Assembly: GCF_900240215.1 (NCBI RefSeq) | Contig: NZ_LT964679.1 | Coordinates: 2,480,500 to 2,544,499 of the forward strand | Direction of reading: 5' to 3' | DNA: 64,000 nt | Source: Raoultibacter timonensis | GTDB taxonomy: Bacteria > Actinomycetota > Coriobacteriia > Coriobacteriales > Eggerthellaceae | Part shown: one piece after another, positions 37,663 to 45,769 of the stretch | Layout: each line of letters opens with the position of its first letter | Position numbering within the stretch: the first letter of the stretch is position 1 | Translations under genes and position numbers: made by a program | The notes under the pieces: generated by a model | What the model was told of the DNA's origin: nothing | What the model saw: only the letters and a program-made list of their open reading frames with translations | Database searches by the model: none

Positions 37663-37698
37663 GCAAAGAAGGCCGAGCACGTCATCGGCCTTCTTTGC
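37663..37698 (+). terminator. Strong hairpin after the FMN/FAD reductase gene
   Basis: A perfect 14-base stem, GCAAAGAAGGCCGA (37663-37676) with its complement (37685-37698), 33 bases past the stop codon. No long T tract. Confidence 0.7.
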
Positions 37699-37710
37699 GT
37701 ATCGTCCGCC

Positions 37711-37781
37711 GAGGTGATCGGCCTTCCGCGCACCTCGGCCTTCCTGCGCACCTTGGCCTTCCAGCGCACCTCGGTCCTCGT
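37711..37781. repeat. Degenerate 18-base tandem repeat
   Basis: Units at 37728-37745, 37746-37763 and 37764-37781 share GCGCACCTCGGCCTTCCT with one to four changes; a partial unit lies at 37711-37727. The repeated CGGCCTTC core also occurs in the adjacent terminator arm, so the array may have grown from it. Confidence 0.6.
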
Positions 37782-37872
37782 TTCGAGTCGGTAACCGAGC
37801 ACTACCGCGAACTCCGATGGCATTCCGTTCGCTATAATGAACCCATCGGCCTACGCGGGAAGAGGAAATCGC

Positions 37873-38349
37873 ATGCTGTACAAGACCATCGTCGTCCCCT
37901 ACGACAACTCGGAATCGGCCCACGCGGCCCTGATCGAAGCCATGAAGATCGCAACGCTCGATTCCGACTCGACCGTTCGCATCCTGCACATCGTCGACAC
38001 CGAGCAGCGGGTGATCGACAAACTCGAAGCGAAAAGCGGAACGCCCGATGCTCCGAAACCCTCATCCGTTGCCCTGCGGGCCCTCTTCGACGAAGTGATC
38101 CACGAAGCCGATACCGAACTCCATGAGCATATCGATCCGGTGATCGCCGTCGGCGGCAGCCGTGTGGGTATCGATATCGTGGAGGAAACGCTTCCCGGCG
38201 ACCAGATCGTCGCCTACGCCAAAGAGCATGAAGCGGAGCTCATCGTCATGGGATCGCGCGGCCTCGGTGCACTGCGCGGCATTCTCGGCAGCGTAAGCAG
38301 CCATGTGCTCCGCACGGCCCCCATGCCGGTTATGATCGTCAAGCAATAA
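37873..38349 (+). CDS. Universal stress protein (UspA family)
   Basis: 158-residue single-domain Usp. It begins MLYKTIVVPYDNSESAHAA and has the ATP-binding motif in IVMGSRGLGALRGILGSVS, followed by SHVLRTAPMPVMIVK. Members with this motif bind ATP and modulate stress survival. The ATG at 37873 has AGAGGA seven bases upstream; a longer in-frame start at 37837 is less likely. It precedes a YdcF-like gene by 24 bases and may be co-transcribed with it. Confidence 0.92.
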   Translation: MLYKTIVVPYDNSESAHAALIEAMKIATLDSDSTVRILHIVDTEQRVIDKLEAKSGTPDAPKPSSVALRALFDEVIHEADTELHEHIDPVIAVGGSRVGIDIVEETLPGDQIVAYAKEHEAELIVMGSRGLGALRGILGSVSSHVLRTAPMPVMIVKQ

Positions 38350-38373
38350 GACCGCAGCCGCCGACTCGCCGCC

Positions 38374-39444
38374 ATGGAAGTAATCGCCGCATCCTGCATA
38401 GTCACAGCCGTGCTATTCGGCGTCTTCTTTCTCATATACCGCACGAATAAGACCAGCCTTATGTCGGGATTCACCTTCGGCATGTTCTTGTTTGCACTCG
38501 TAGCAACGTATACGATTGCCGTCGGCCAGCATCCCGCAAACCCGTTTTTGCTGTATCCGCTTATCGCGCTAGCAGGCATTGCGCTCATCGTTCCCCTGTT
38601 CGGAATATATATCCTCGTCGGCTATCTTCTCCACAACGCACGCGTCGTGTTCCGCAAAGAAGGCAGGTCTCTGTCTAACTCGCTTACGCTTATCGCAGCC
38701 ATCGGCATCATCGCACTCGTCATCGTGTCATGGTTCGTCGCGTCGGAATCCATCCCCATCTGGCTTCAAGCCATCTGGGCTGGCATCACGTCCATCGTGG
38801 CGATCTACACCTTCGTCGTCTTCGTGTTCCTCGTTACAACGGCTCTGTGCTCGATCGCCCGCCCGAAGAGAGATAAAGACTACATCGTAGTGCTGGGAAG
38901 CGGGCTCATCGAGGGTCGCGTGACACCGCTGTTGGCCGGCAGGATACGCCGCGCCATCCAGTTCGCCCGCAAGCAGTGCGACAAAACCGAGAAGCTTCCC
39001 GTACTCGTTATGTCAGGGGGGCAAGGCCCCGACGAGCCTCTGGCAGAGGCTCGGGCCATGGCGCAGTTCGCGATCGACGCAGGATACGATCCCGCCCACG
39101 TGCTCGTCGAAGACAAATCGACCAACACCGCCGAGAACATGGCTTTTTCAAAATCCCTGATGGACGCTCGCTCGCCCGGGGGATACAAAGCGATTTTCTC
39201 CACAAGCAGCTACCATGTGATGAGAGCGGGCATCTACGCGCGCAAAGCGGGGCTGAAGATCGACGGCATCGGTGCGCCCACCGCACTGTACTACCTTCCA
39301 AACGCGCTTCTTCGCGAGTTCATCGCGCTCGTCGTGATGCGCAAGAAACGATTCATCGTCGTTGTCGTAATCGTGTTTCTGCTGACCGCAACCTCCTACG
39401 GCCTTCCCTATTACCTCGCTCAAATGATCTCTTCCACCCTGTAG
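38374..39444 (+). CDS. YdcF/ElyC-family (DUF218) membrane protein
   Basis: 356-residue protein with about five N-terminal membrane helices (1-160), then a soluble DUF218 domain (about 168-320), and a final hydrophobic helix (FIVVVVIVFLLTATSYGLPY). Domain marks are YIVVLGSGLIEGRVTPLL, LVMSGGQGPDEPLAEA, STNTAENMAFS and STSSYHVMRAG. Relatives such as ElyC/SanA are linked to cell-envelope precursor metabolism and vancomycin resistance; the activity is not established. The ribosome-binding site is weak. It lies between a universal stress protein and the encapsulin operon. Confidence 0.85.
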   Translation: MEVIAASCIVTAVLFGVFFLIYRTNKTSLMSGFTFGMFLFALVATYTIAVGQHPANPFLLYPLIALAGIALIVPLFGIYILVGYLLHNARVVFRKEGRSLSNSLTLIAAIGIIALVIVSWFVASESIPIWLQAIWAGITSIVAIYTFVVFVFLVTTALCSIARPKRDKDYIVVLGSGLIEGRVTPLLAGRIRRAIQFARKQCDKTEKLPVLVMSGGQGPDEPLAEARAMAQFAIDAGYDPAHVLVEDKSTNTAENMAFSKSLMDARSPGGYKAIFSTSSYHVMRAGIYARKAGLKIDGIGAPTALYYLPNALLREFIALVVMRKKRFIVVVVIVFLLTATSYGLPYYLAQMISSTL

Positions 39445-39500
39445 GAAAAATCTGCCGTCCAGCGCCCCTGGCGCTTTCGCCGCCCATAGCACACGCATAT

Positions 39501-39581
39501 GCACATCAGATCACAAAACGGTATCGATGTGCGCACCGTTTGACAACGGTCTTCGCACACCCGTCTTCACGGGCGTATGAT
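39501..39581 (+). promoter_or_regulatory. Promoter/operator region of the encapsulin operon with large palindromes
   Basis: An imperfect 32-base palindrome spans 39528-39559: TGTGCG, CA, CCGTT, spacer TGAC, AACGG, TCTT, CGCACA. It overlaps a second inverted repeat, GCACATC (39501-39507) with GATGTGC (39526-39532). TATGAT at 39576-39581 is a likely -10 box; the only TTGACA (39540-39545) is 30 bases away, so an activator or repressor acting at the palindrome seems probable. Confidence 0.45.
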
Positions 39582-39648
39582 TGCGAAACGACAACAGAAC
39601 CCGGAGCTTCGAAGCCGTACGCCCGAAGCGGGAAAGAAGGAGATCACC

Positions 39649-40002
39649 ATGCCGTCATTCGCAAACCCCTTTGCAGGCAATGTCGATCGCAAGATGTCGA
39701 ACGCCGAGCTTATGCAGGCGCTTCGCCTCGATATCGCAGGAGAACTCGAAGCAATCTATTTGTACGAATCGCACTACCTCGCAACCGATGATCCCGCAGC
39801 CAAGAAGGTCCTCGCCGACATCCGCGATGAAGAGAAGGCCCACATGGGAGAGCTTATCACCCTCATGCGCTATCTGGATCCGAAGGAGACCGAGCTGTTC
39901 TTGGACGGCGAAGGCGAAGTGAACGAGATGCTTGAAGACCTGCGCATCGACGCAACTCCGAAGCCCGCTTCGGGCCCGACCGTCGGCGATCTATCCGAAT
40001 AA
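39649..40002 (+). CDS. Encapsulated ferritin-like protein (EncFtn cargo)
   Basis: 117-residue cargo ferroxidase. The helical core has the metal ligands of encapsulated ferritin at matching positions: Glu32 and Glu34 (GELEAIYLYE), Tyr39, Glu62 and His65 (DEEKAHMGEL). It should dimerise into annular oligomers that oxidise Fe2+ for storage inside the shell. Position 31 is Gly where the Rhodospirillum protein has an entry-site Glu. The C-terminus PTVGDLSE resembles the encapsulin cargo-loading peptide (TVGSL type), placed after a flexible Pro-rich linker. AAGGAG precedes the ATG at 39649. The shell gene follows 21 bases downstream. Confidence 0.92.
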   Translation: MPSFANPFAGNVDRKMSNAELMQALRLDIAGELEAIYLYESHYLATDDPAAKKVLADIRDEEKAHMGELITLMRYLDPKETELFLDGEGEVNEMLEDLRIDATPKPASGPTVGDLSE

Positions 40003-40023
40003 CCCGAACAGGAAGTGATCATC

Positions 40024-40836
40024 ATGGATTACCTGGCACGCGAAAGCGCCGATCTATCCGACGAACTGTGGCAGCAGATCGACGGCACCGTCATCGGCGC
40101 CATCAAAGAGCAGATCGTCTGCCGCCGCTTCTTGAAGCTATTCGGCCCCATCGGTCCCGGCTCCACCTCGGTCGCGGTTGACGGCGTGGGCAAAGAGGAG
40201 ATTCTCGAGGACGGCATCGGCCGCATAGCCGGACGCACGCAGCTCGAACTGCCCATGCTGTTCGAGGATTTCACCATCCTCGGCCGCGATCTCGAATACG
40301 CCAAGCAGACCGGCTACCCGCTCGACCTCGCCAACGCCGCACGCGCAGCCAAGCAGGCAGCACGTCGCGAGGACGAGCTCATCCTGCTCGGCAACGCAAC
40401 GCTCGGCACGCAGGGCCTGGCCAACGCCAAGGACGCGGCAAAGATAAAGAAGACCGACTGGAAGAAGGATGAGAACGGTTACTCCGACGTGGCAAAAGCA
40501 GTGGCCGAGCTGGCAAAGAACGGCTATCTCGGGCGCTACGCACTCGTGGTGAGCCCCGATGTCTACCTCGACCTCCAGCGCCTGCAACCCTCCCTCGGCA
40601 TGCTCGAGATCGACCGCGTGAAGAAGCTCATCGGCGACAACGTGTACATGTACGGCAGCTTCGGTGCAGGCAAAGCCGTACTCGTGTGCGCTGAGCCCGA
40701 GTACCTCGACCTCGCGGTAGGACTCGACTTCTCGGTGGGCTATGCCGAGCTCGTGGACTTCAACCACCACTTCCGCATCATGGAGACCGCAGCGCTGCGC
40801 ATCAAGGACCCCGGCGCCATCGTCGTGTTCTCGTAG
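40024..40836 (+). CDS. Family 1 encapsulin shell protein
   Basis: 270-residue HK97-fold encapsulin nanocompartment protein (linocin/CFP29 type). Recognisable segments are MDYLARESADLSDELWQQID at the N-terminus, CRRFLKLFGPIGPGSTSVAV, ILGRDLEYAKQTGYPLDL, RREDELILLGN and the C-terminal HHFRIMETAALRIKDPGAI. The size fits a 60-subunit T=1 shell. The ATG at 40024 is preferred over a GTG at 40015 that overlaps the AGGAAG site. It is co-transcribed with the ferritin cargo, giving an iron-storage or oxidative-stress compartment. Confidence 0.95.
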   Translation: MDYLARESADLSDELWQQIDGTVIGAIKEQIVCRRFLKLFGPIGPGSTSVAVDGVGKEEILEDGIGRIAGRTQLELPMLFEDFTILGRDLEYAKQTGYPLDLANAARAAKQAARREDELILLGNATLGTQGLANAKDAAKIKKTDWKKDENGYSDVAKAVAELAKNGYLGRYALVVSPDVYLDLQRLQPSLGMLEIDRVKKLIGDNVYMYGSFGAGKAVLVCAEPEYLDLAVGLDFSVGYAELVDFNHHFRIMETAALRIKDPGAIVVFS

Positions 40837-40843
40837 GTGCACG

Positions 40844-40877
40844 GAGCGCTTTCGGTACAGAAACGTCGAAAGCGCTC
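40844..40877 (+). terminator. Hairpin after the encapsulin gene
   Basis: An 11-base stem, GAGCGCTTTCG (40844-40854) with CGAAAGCGCTC (40867-40877), lies eight bases past the stop codon. Confidence 0.6.
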
Positions 40878-40889
40878 GAATAAGGCGAT

Positions 40890-40956
40890 CTGGAAATGAA
40901 AAACGAAACGGTCATGTACCTATCGAGTGCACGGCCGTTTCGTTTTTTATTTCCAG
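40890..40956 (+). terminator. Long inverted repeat with T-rich arm, likely second terminator
   Basis: Arms at 40890-40911 and 40935-40956 pair over 22 bases with one mismatch; the right arm contains a run of six T residues. The loop is 23 bases. It could act as a terminator for the encapsulin operon, although the arms are long enough that a short mobile-element remnant was considered. Confidence 0.55.
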
Positions 40957-41101
40957 GTGCTGTGCGGATGCGATCATCGCAAACAACAAGCACAGCCAAT
41001 CAACAAGGTGTCGCCCATGCTGCGGAATGGAGCATTGCCCGTATAATAAGCACATCGCGCGAAGCCGCTCGAACGAATTTACCTTGTCATCTGGAGGAAC
41101 G

Positions 41102-42526
41102 ATGGAAAAGAATCGGAAGCTCGTCGTCGAGCCGATATACCTGGGGTTTTCTACCGTTATAGCCACCCTGCTCATCTACGAGCCCGCCTTGCATTCCTTT
41201 GTGAATTTCGGATACTTCGAAACGTTTATCATGCCGTTCTCCCTGACGGCGTTCGCTTCGTGCGCCATTTATGCCATCGTCTGCATTACGCTTGCCCAAA
41301 AAGCCCCCCGAAACGTCACTGGAAAACAAGCGATCGAGAAGGTGCTGCGATTCGGCTCCACGGCCCTTGGGGCGGGAGGCTTCTTGCTGCTTGTCGCATT
41401 CGAGGGAACGTTACCCCTTCAGATTGCCTCCGGCTTTTTTGCGGGGATATCGGCAGCCTCGGTTCTTCTCGCCTGGGGGGAAACCTACGCTGGATGTTCT
41501 ATGCAGAAATCCCTGCTCCACATCGCCCTTTCATGCGTCATCGCCGTGCTTTTGATGAACACGATGGGCACGCTTCCTTTTCCCATCACCGCAGTGCTTT
41601 TCTGCCTCCTTACGGCAGCCAGTGCTATTCAGCCCACGTTCTGGAACGAGCGTCACGTCACAGATCGGCCATCGAGAGAAACGGAACCGAGCGTCAAAGC
41701 CTCTCTCCGCCCCGTCCGGCGCATGCTGGGAAACCTCGCCGAACCGCTCATCGGCATATTCTTGTTCTCGCTCGTTTTCGCCACCTTAGGTGATCACCGC
41801 GTGTATTTGTTCTACCTGAGCTTCCTTATGGGAACGCTGCTCTCGGGGCTTTGCATCATCCCCCTTCTGTACATCAACAGTACACGACCCATCCTTTCGC
41901 TCATCTACCAGGTAATCCTCCCCGTGCTAGGACTCGTCTTGATCGTTGTCACCATGATCGCCCCCGACAGTCCGCAGGGCATCGTCGCCCGCAATGGATC
42001 AATGCTGTTCTACGCGTTCGCCTCCATGCTCTTTATCGCGTCGATTATCGGCTTCACGACAGCGGATGAATTCGAGCCCGAACTCATCCTCGGAAGCGCC
42101 GTTGCCACATTCGCCATCGGAGGCTTTCTCGGCACAGCCCTTGTTGCAATCGTCGGACGCAACGATTACGTAACTGGTGTCTTTTTAGCACTTACCTGCA
42201 TATACGTTATCTTTCTCGCCATACGACCCAGCGTATTGGCGTGGATGGGAAAGGAAGCGAGCCCTTTTGGCGCTCCCCCGCATGACGATGCAGGAGACCG
42301 AGAGGCGACATGTTTCGCCTTAGCCGAAACATACGGGCTCACCGATCGAGAAACGGAGATTCTCGGCTATGTGGTGGCCGATCACACGTCGTCCTACATC
42401 GCGCGGACGCTCTTCATATCCGAAAGCACCGTACGCGGTCACATTCACCACATCTATCAGAAGCTCGGCATATCCTCCCGAGAAGAGATGATCGCGCTCT
42501 TCAAGCAAAGTGCCGCAATACGTTAA
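41102..42526 (+). CDS. Membrane-embedded LuxR-family transcriptional regulator
   Basis: 474-residue regulator with about twelve hydrophobic helices (about 10-385) and a C-terminal LuxR helix-turn-helix (about 410-470: YGLTDRETEILGYVVADHT, then SESTVRGHIHHIYQKLGI). GGAGG lies six bases before the ATG at 41102. Unlike the other regulator/reductase pairs here, it converges on the reductase gene at 42655 rather than diverging from it. It could control that reductase or a gene elsewhere. Confidence 0.85.
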   Translation: MEKNRKLVVEPIYLGFSTVIATLLIYEPALHSFVNFGYFETFIMPFSLTAFASCAIYAIVCITLAQKAPRNVTGKQAIEKVLRFGSTALGAGGFLLLVAFEGTLPLQIASGFFAGISAASVLLAWGETYAGCSMQKSLLHIALSCVIAVLLMNTMGTLPFPITAVLFCLLTAASAIQPTFWNERHVTDRPSRETEPSVKASLRPVRRMLGNLAEPLIGIFLFSLVFATLGDHRVYLFYLSFLMGTLLSGLCIIPLLYINSTRPILSLIYQVILPVLGLVLIVVTMIAPDSPQGIVARNGSMLFYAFASMLFIASIIGFTTADEFEPELILGSAVATFAIGGFLGTALVAIVGRNDYVTGVFLALTCIYVIFLAIRPSVLAWMGKEASPFGAPPHDDAGDREATCFALAETYGLTDRETEILGYVVADHTSSYIARTLFISESTVRGHIHHIYQKLGISSREEMIALFKQSAAIR

Positions 42527-42555
42527 GGCGGGATGCCGATAACCGACATCCCGCC
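42527..42555. terminator. Bidirectional hairpin terminator
   Basis: GGCGGGATG (42527-42535) pairs with CATCCCGCC (42547-42555), starting at the base after the LuxR stop codon. It faces the convergent reductase gene. Confidence 0.6.
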
Positions 42556-42654
42556 AGAGCAGATGCACGTCCATGCGAAATCGAAATCGCGCGACCCTCA
42601 TGGATCTTCGAATGGAATCGATGCCGTCCAAGCACACCGCTCAGCACGCCGCTC

Positions 42655-44547
42655 TTATGAGATTTCTTGACCCGTTAGCAGCTTGCCGCATACGCGACCG
42701 AGCGTTACCGCAGATCCAATGTTCTTGCCGGCCCAAGGATTCGGATTCGAGAAACCGAACGTCCCACCCAGACAACGCCCTATTGCATAGAGACCCTCGA
42801 TAGGATTGCCGTCCCTATCGACAACGTTCATGGCGTCGTCGGTTTCCAGGCCGCCCATAGTGCCCAGCCCGACACCGAGCCAACGCTGGTTTTCTGCAGT
42901 CGAAGCATAGAAGGGGCCGTTCTTGATCGGGATCATGCATTCGGAGTCTTTACCGAAATCGGAATCGACACCCGCGTGGCAAAGCTCGTTGTAATGATCG
43001 ATCGTGGCGAGCGCGTTCTTAAGTGCCTCGCCTTCATACCCTAGAATACCGAGCAAGCCCTCGAGCGTTTTCGAACCGTACACGATTTTATGCGTACGCT
43101 CGGCAATGCACATCGTACGGCATTCGGTTCCCTCGGGGTTTTCAAGCTCGACTTTCGCCATATCTTCCTGCAGCTCGGTAAAGTACTCCGGACGCCCGAA
43201 GTTCGGCGAACCGTGATCGGGTGCGCCGTTCTTCACGCTTTCCGCCCAGTTCGAATCCGTTATGGCTGCGATCAAACCCTTGGGCTGCCGAAGGATTTCA
43301 GGGAAATTCTGCTGAACGGATGCTTCATTCATGAAACGATCGCCTTTGGAATTGATCCACAGCATGGGGCAGACACCCCACGGACCGTTCGCCCCACTGC
43401 CGTTTTGGTTGGTTGCACGGGGTGACGCCTCCATGTATCCGCCCGCCCAACAGGCCATCTTGATACCCTCGCCCATGTTAGGAGACATGCCGACGAGATC
43501 TTCCTTCGTTTTACCGGCGCGCATCGCCCATTCGACGAGCTCATCTTGCAGACCCCAGAGCATATCGGCATTCTGGCAGTAGTCGCCCGTCGCAAGCACC
43601 ACAGCTTTCGATGCGTTGTATTTAACGTAGCCATCAGGACCTTTTGTAATGGCTCCGGTTACCTTGCCGTTCTCATCCTGCACAAGTACGGTTGCGCTTT
43701 CCTCGAAATGCCACGTTGCGCCAAGCTCTTGGCCTCTGAGAATCGAAAACTGCTGAACCTCGTCAAGGCGGGAAAACGCTCCGACGCCGTTGCCGTTCTC
43801 CTTATCCACATCATGACGTATGGTCCCCATAAACATGGCAGTACCTGGCCAACTGCGATAGCCTCCGCGCTTCATAGGCCAATCGGTAAACCCTTCGAGC
43901 GCGATGCCGGGTACTTGACAGATTACTTGGCTCGGGTCGCAGGGGCTTATATCGGGATCGATGGTCGTAACCGCCAGTTTGATGCGATCGTCAGGCCATT
44001 GGACAAGATCCATCATATGGTCGACTGCCTCACCTGAATTGGCAACGTACTTGCGCACGATTTCGGGACGCACGCGGCCTCCGCAGCGGATACAAAACTC
44101 CTCGACAATCTCACCGACATCAAAAGGGCCGTACCCTTGGTCGATAAGGAACTTCGAATTGCAGTGCCCGATGTCCTCACCCTTTACCTTGCGGTTTTCC
44201 TCGCTCGTCTTCTCAACCACATCGACCTTTGCGCCACCTTCCGCCGCGGCGAGCGCGCATTGAATGCCCGCGTTGCCGCCGCCGAGCACCAACACCTCCG
44301 TATCAACGGTTTCGACGATTTCATCATCCGATATCTCGGGTTTGCTGCCGAGCCAGTCGATCACACTCGAGTAGCCATCGACCGTCCCTATCGACGGTGC
44401 CGCACCGGTTCCCGCAGCGTCCGCCTCCGATGGCTGCGCAGCAGGGGCGCACCCGAACATCGCGCTTGCAGCGGCAAGCGCACCCGTTGCCGCTGCACCA
44501 GTCAGAAACGCACGGCGATTGATCGTTGTCTTCTCTTCGATACCCAT
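42655..44547 (-). CDS. Tat-exported FAD-dependent fumarate-reductase-like oxidoreductase (lipoprotein)
   Basis: 630-residue flavoprotein. A Tat signal (NRRAFLTG, 10-17) and a lipobox at Cys33 (MFGC) indicate export and lipid anchoring. The FAD motif TEVLVLGGGNAGIQCALAA lies near residue 82, followed by insertions such as GEDIGHCNSKFLIDQGYGP and a cysteine-bearing CIRCGGRVRPE. GTMGGLETDD and GLYAIGRCLGGTFGF mark the C-terminal FAD-binding region. It differs clearly from the other reductases in its middle domain, suggesting a distinct substrate. The ATG at 44547 has AAGGAG five bases upstream. A TetR regulator lies upstream on the same strand. Confidence 0.85.
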   Translation of the reverse strand: MGIEEKTTINRRAFLTGAAATGALAAASAMFGCAPAAQPSEADAAGTGAAPSIGTVDGYSSVIDWLGSKPEISDDEIVETVDTEVLVLGGGNAGIQCALAAAEGGAKVDVVEKTSEENRKVKGEDIGHCNSKFLIDQGYGPFDVGEIVEEFCIRCGGRVRPEIVRKYVANSGEAVDHMMDLVQWPDDRIKLAVTTIDPDISPCDPSQVICQVPGIALEGFTDWPMKRGGYRSWPGTAMFMGTIRHDVDKENGNGVGAFSRLDEVQQFSILRGQELGATWHFEESATVLVQDENGKVTGAITKGPDGYVKYNASKAVVLATGDYCQNADMLWGLQDELVEWAMRAGKTKEDLVGMSPNMGEGIKMACWAGGYMEASPRATNQNGSGANGPWGVCPMLWINSKGDRFMNEASVQQNFPEILRQPKGLIAAITDSNWAESVKNGAPDHGSPNFGRPEYFTELQEDMAKVELENPEGTECRTMCIAERTHKIVYGSKTLEGLLGILGYEGEALKNALATIDHYNELCHAGVDSDFGKDSECMIPIKNGPFYASTAENQRWLGVGLGTMGGLETDDAMNVVDRDGNPIEGLYAIGRCLGGTFGFSNPNPWAGKNIGSAVTLGRVCGKLLTGQEIS

Positions 44548-44612
44548 GTTCACTCCTTGTCTCTAGCGATTCCCTCGCAATGACGGAGTATCCCCATGGG
44601 ATGCGCGTTGAG

Positions 44613-44681
44613 CCATAAACGCAACGTTTGTTTTTGGCGTTACCGCATAAACGCTCTTTGTTTTTCCTGATCAGAAAAAAG
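44613..44681. promoter_or_regulatory. Candidate operators upstream of the reductase: direct repeats and a palindrome
   Basis: CATAAACGC occurs at 44613-44621 and 44646-44654, and TTTGTTTTT at 44627-44635 and 44657-44665, giving two similar composite half-sites about 30-33 bases apart. Beside them CTGATCAG (44666-44673) forms a palindrome flanked by T and A runs. All lie in the 187-base gap between the TetR gene and the reductase start. Confidence 0.45.
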
Positions 44682-44734
44682 CTTTGCTATGATTACACGA
44701 AAACATGCAGCGTTTTTTACCGCCTGCTTTGCGC

Positions 44735-45367
44735 CTACTGCGCACAAACTAGCACGGGATCGAGCACCGCCATGGCTTTTCGCTCAAGCGACAAAGCATC
44801 GCCTTCCTCGTCGTATCCGAGCAGAGCAGAATCGTAATGCTGGAAAAACACCGAGACGAGAACATCGGCGACGGCGAACGTATCGGCGCCCGAAACCACG
44901 TCCCCGCTTTCGACGCCCCCTTTGAGCACCCGCTCGAACGCGCTTCTTATCGCAGCGCGATTCTTCGATACGCGGGCAAACGACTCCGGAGAAGCGTATA
45001 CGGCCGACCGATAGGCAAGATACAGCTCGGCGGAACGATTCGCAGGGCCCCCGCCGTCGATCGCCGCGAAAAGCTTCATGCCGTTTTCCATGCCTCTCGC
45101 GAAGAGGGTTACGATCCTGTCCCGACAGCCCATGTTGGCAGGCAGCTCGCTTGCCGCCTCCTCGAACCCGAACACGCTCTCGTCTGCCGAGCAGAGGAGC
45201 AGGGAGCTCTTCGATGGGTAATGTCGATAGAGGGTGCCTGTCGATACGTGGGCTCTTTTCGCGATATCGATCAACGATGTTTCACCGTACCCCTTTTCGG
45301 CAAACAGCTCCTGCGCGATATCGTAGATCTTTCTCCTCGTTTTCGCGCTGCATTTGTACTCGCCCAT
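44735..45367 (-). CDS. TetR/AcrR-family transcriptional regulator
   Basis: 210-residue regulator with an N-terminal TetR helix-turn-helix (about 8-55: AQELFAEKGYGETSLIDIAK, then STGTLYRHYPSKSSLL) and an all-helical ligand domain. AAGGAAGGG precedes the ATG at 45367; the longer upstream frame is not supported. It lies directly upstream of, and on the same strand as, the Tat reductase at 42655, with likely operator repeats between them. It probably represses the reductase (inference). Confidence 0.88.
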   Translation of the reverse strand: MGEYKCSAKTRRKIYDIAQELFAEKGYGETSLIDIAKRAHVSTGTLYRHYPSKSSLLLCSADESVFGFEEAASELPANMGCRDRIVTLFARGMENGMKLFAAIDGGGPANRSAELYLAYRSAVYASPESFARVSKNRAAIRSAFERVLKGGVESGDVVSGADTFAVADVLVSVFFQHYDSALLGYDEEGDALSLERKAMAVLDPVLVCAQ

Positions 45368-45769
45368 CGTGTCCCTTCCTTGCGCACACGCGCATCGCGT
45401 AAGCTCAAGCATGCGATGCGGATAACCGATCCCGTTCGCATTGTACCAATCCCCATACCACAATAAACGCAGAACAGAGGCCTTTTATGACTATTTCACT
45501 AACGGTTACAGGCCTTCGAGGCAAACCTGTACCGCTCCAGGTTTCTGCCGAAAACCCGCAGCCGGCAAAAGCTCGCGCCCTGCAGGATACCGACGGCAGA
45601 GCGGGGCGAGACGCAGCAACCCCCGCTTTGCGCGGGGGTTGCTGCATGTGGTCTCATGAGAGCCGCCTCTATACGCGAGCGATCCGACGAGGGAGGGAAA
45701 AGGGCTGTCGAACCCGCTCGATACGCGGATGAGCCGAATAATCGGGCACGCGCACGGCAACAAGCCGGG
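45368..45769. other. Intergenic region with a strong hairpin
   Basis: Contains a perfect 14-base stem (45613-45626 with 45632-45645, arm GCAGCAACCCCCGC). A small plus-strand frame (45487-45732) begins after an AGAGG sequence but runs through this hairpin and has no recognisable product. The hairpin may end a short transcript or serve as a leader structure. Confidence 0.4.

Noticed and set aside
40890..40956. Insertion sequence or MITE
   Set aside because: No transposase, no target-site duplication visible, and the length and T-run fit a terminator better.
45487..45732. Possible small gene (81 residues) after an AGAGG sequence
   Set aside because: Runs through a 14-base perfect hairpin, has no family resemblance, and its composition degrades to Arg-rich sequence.
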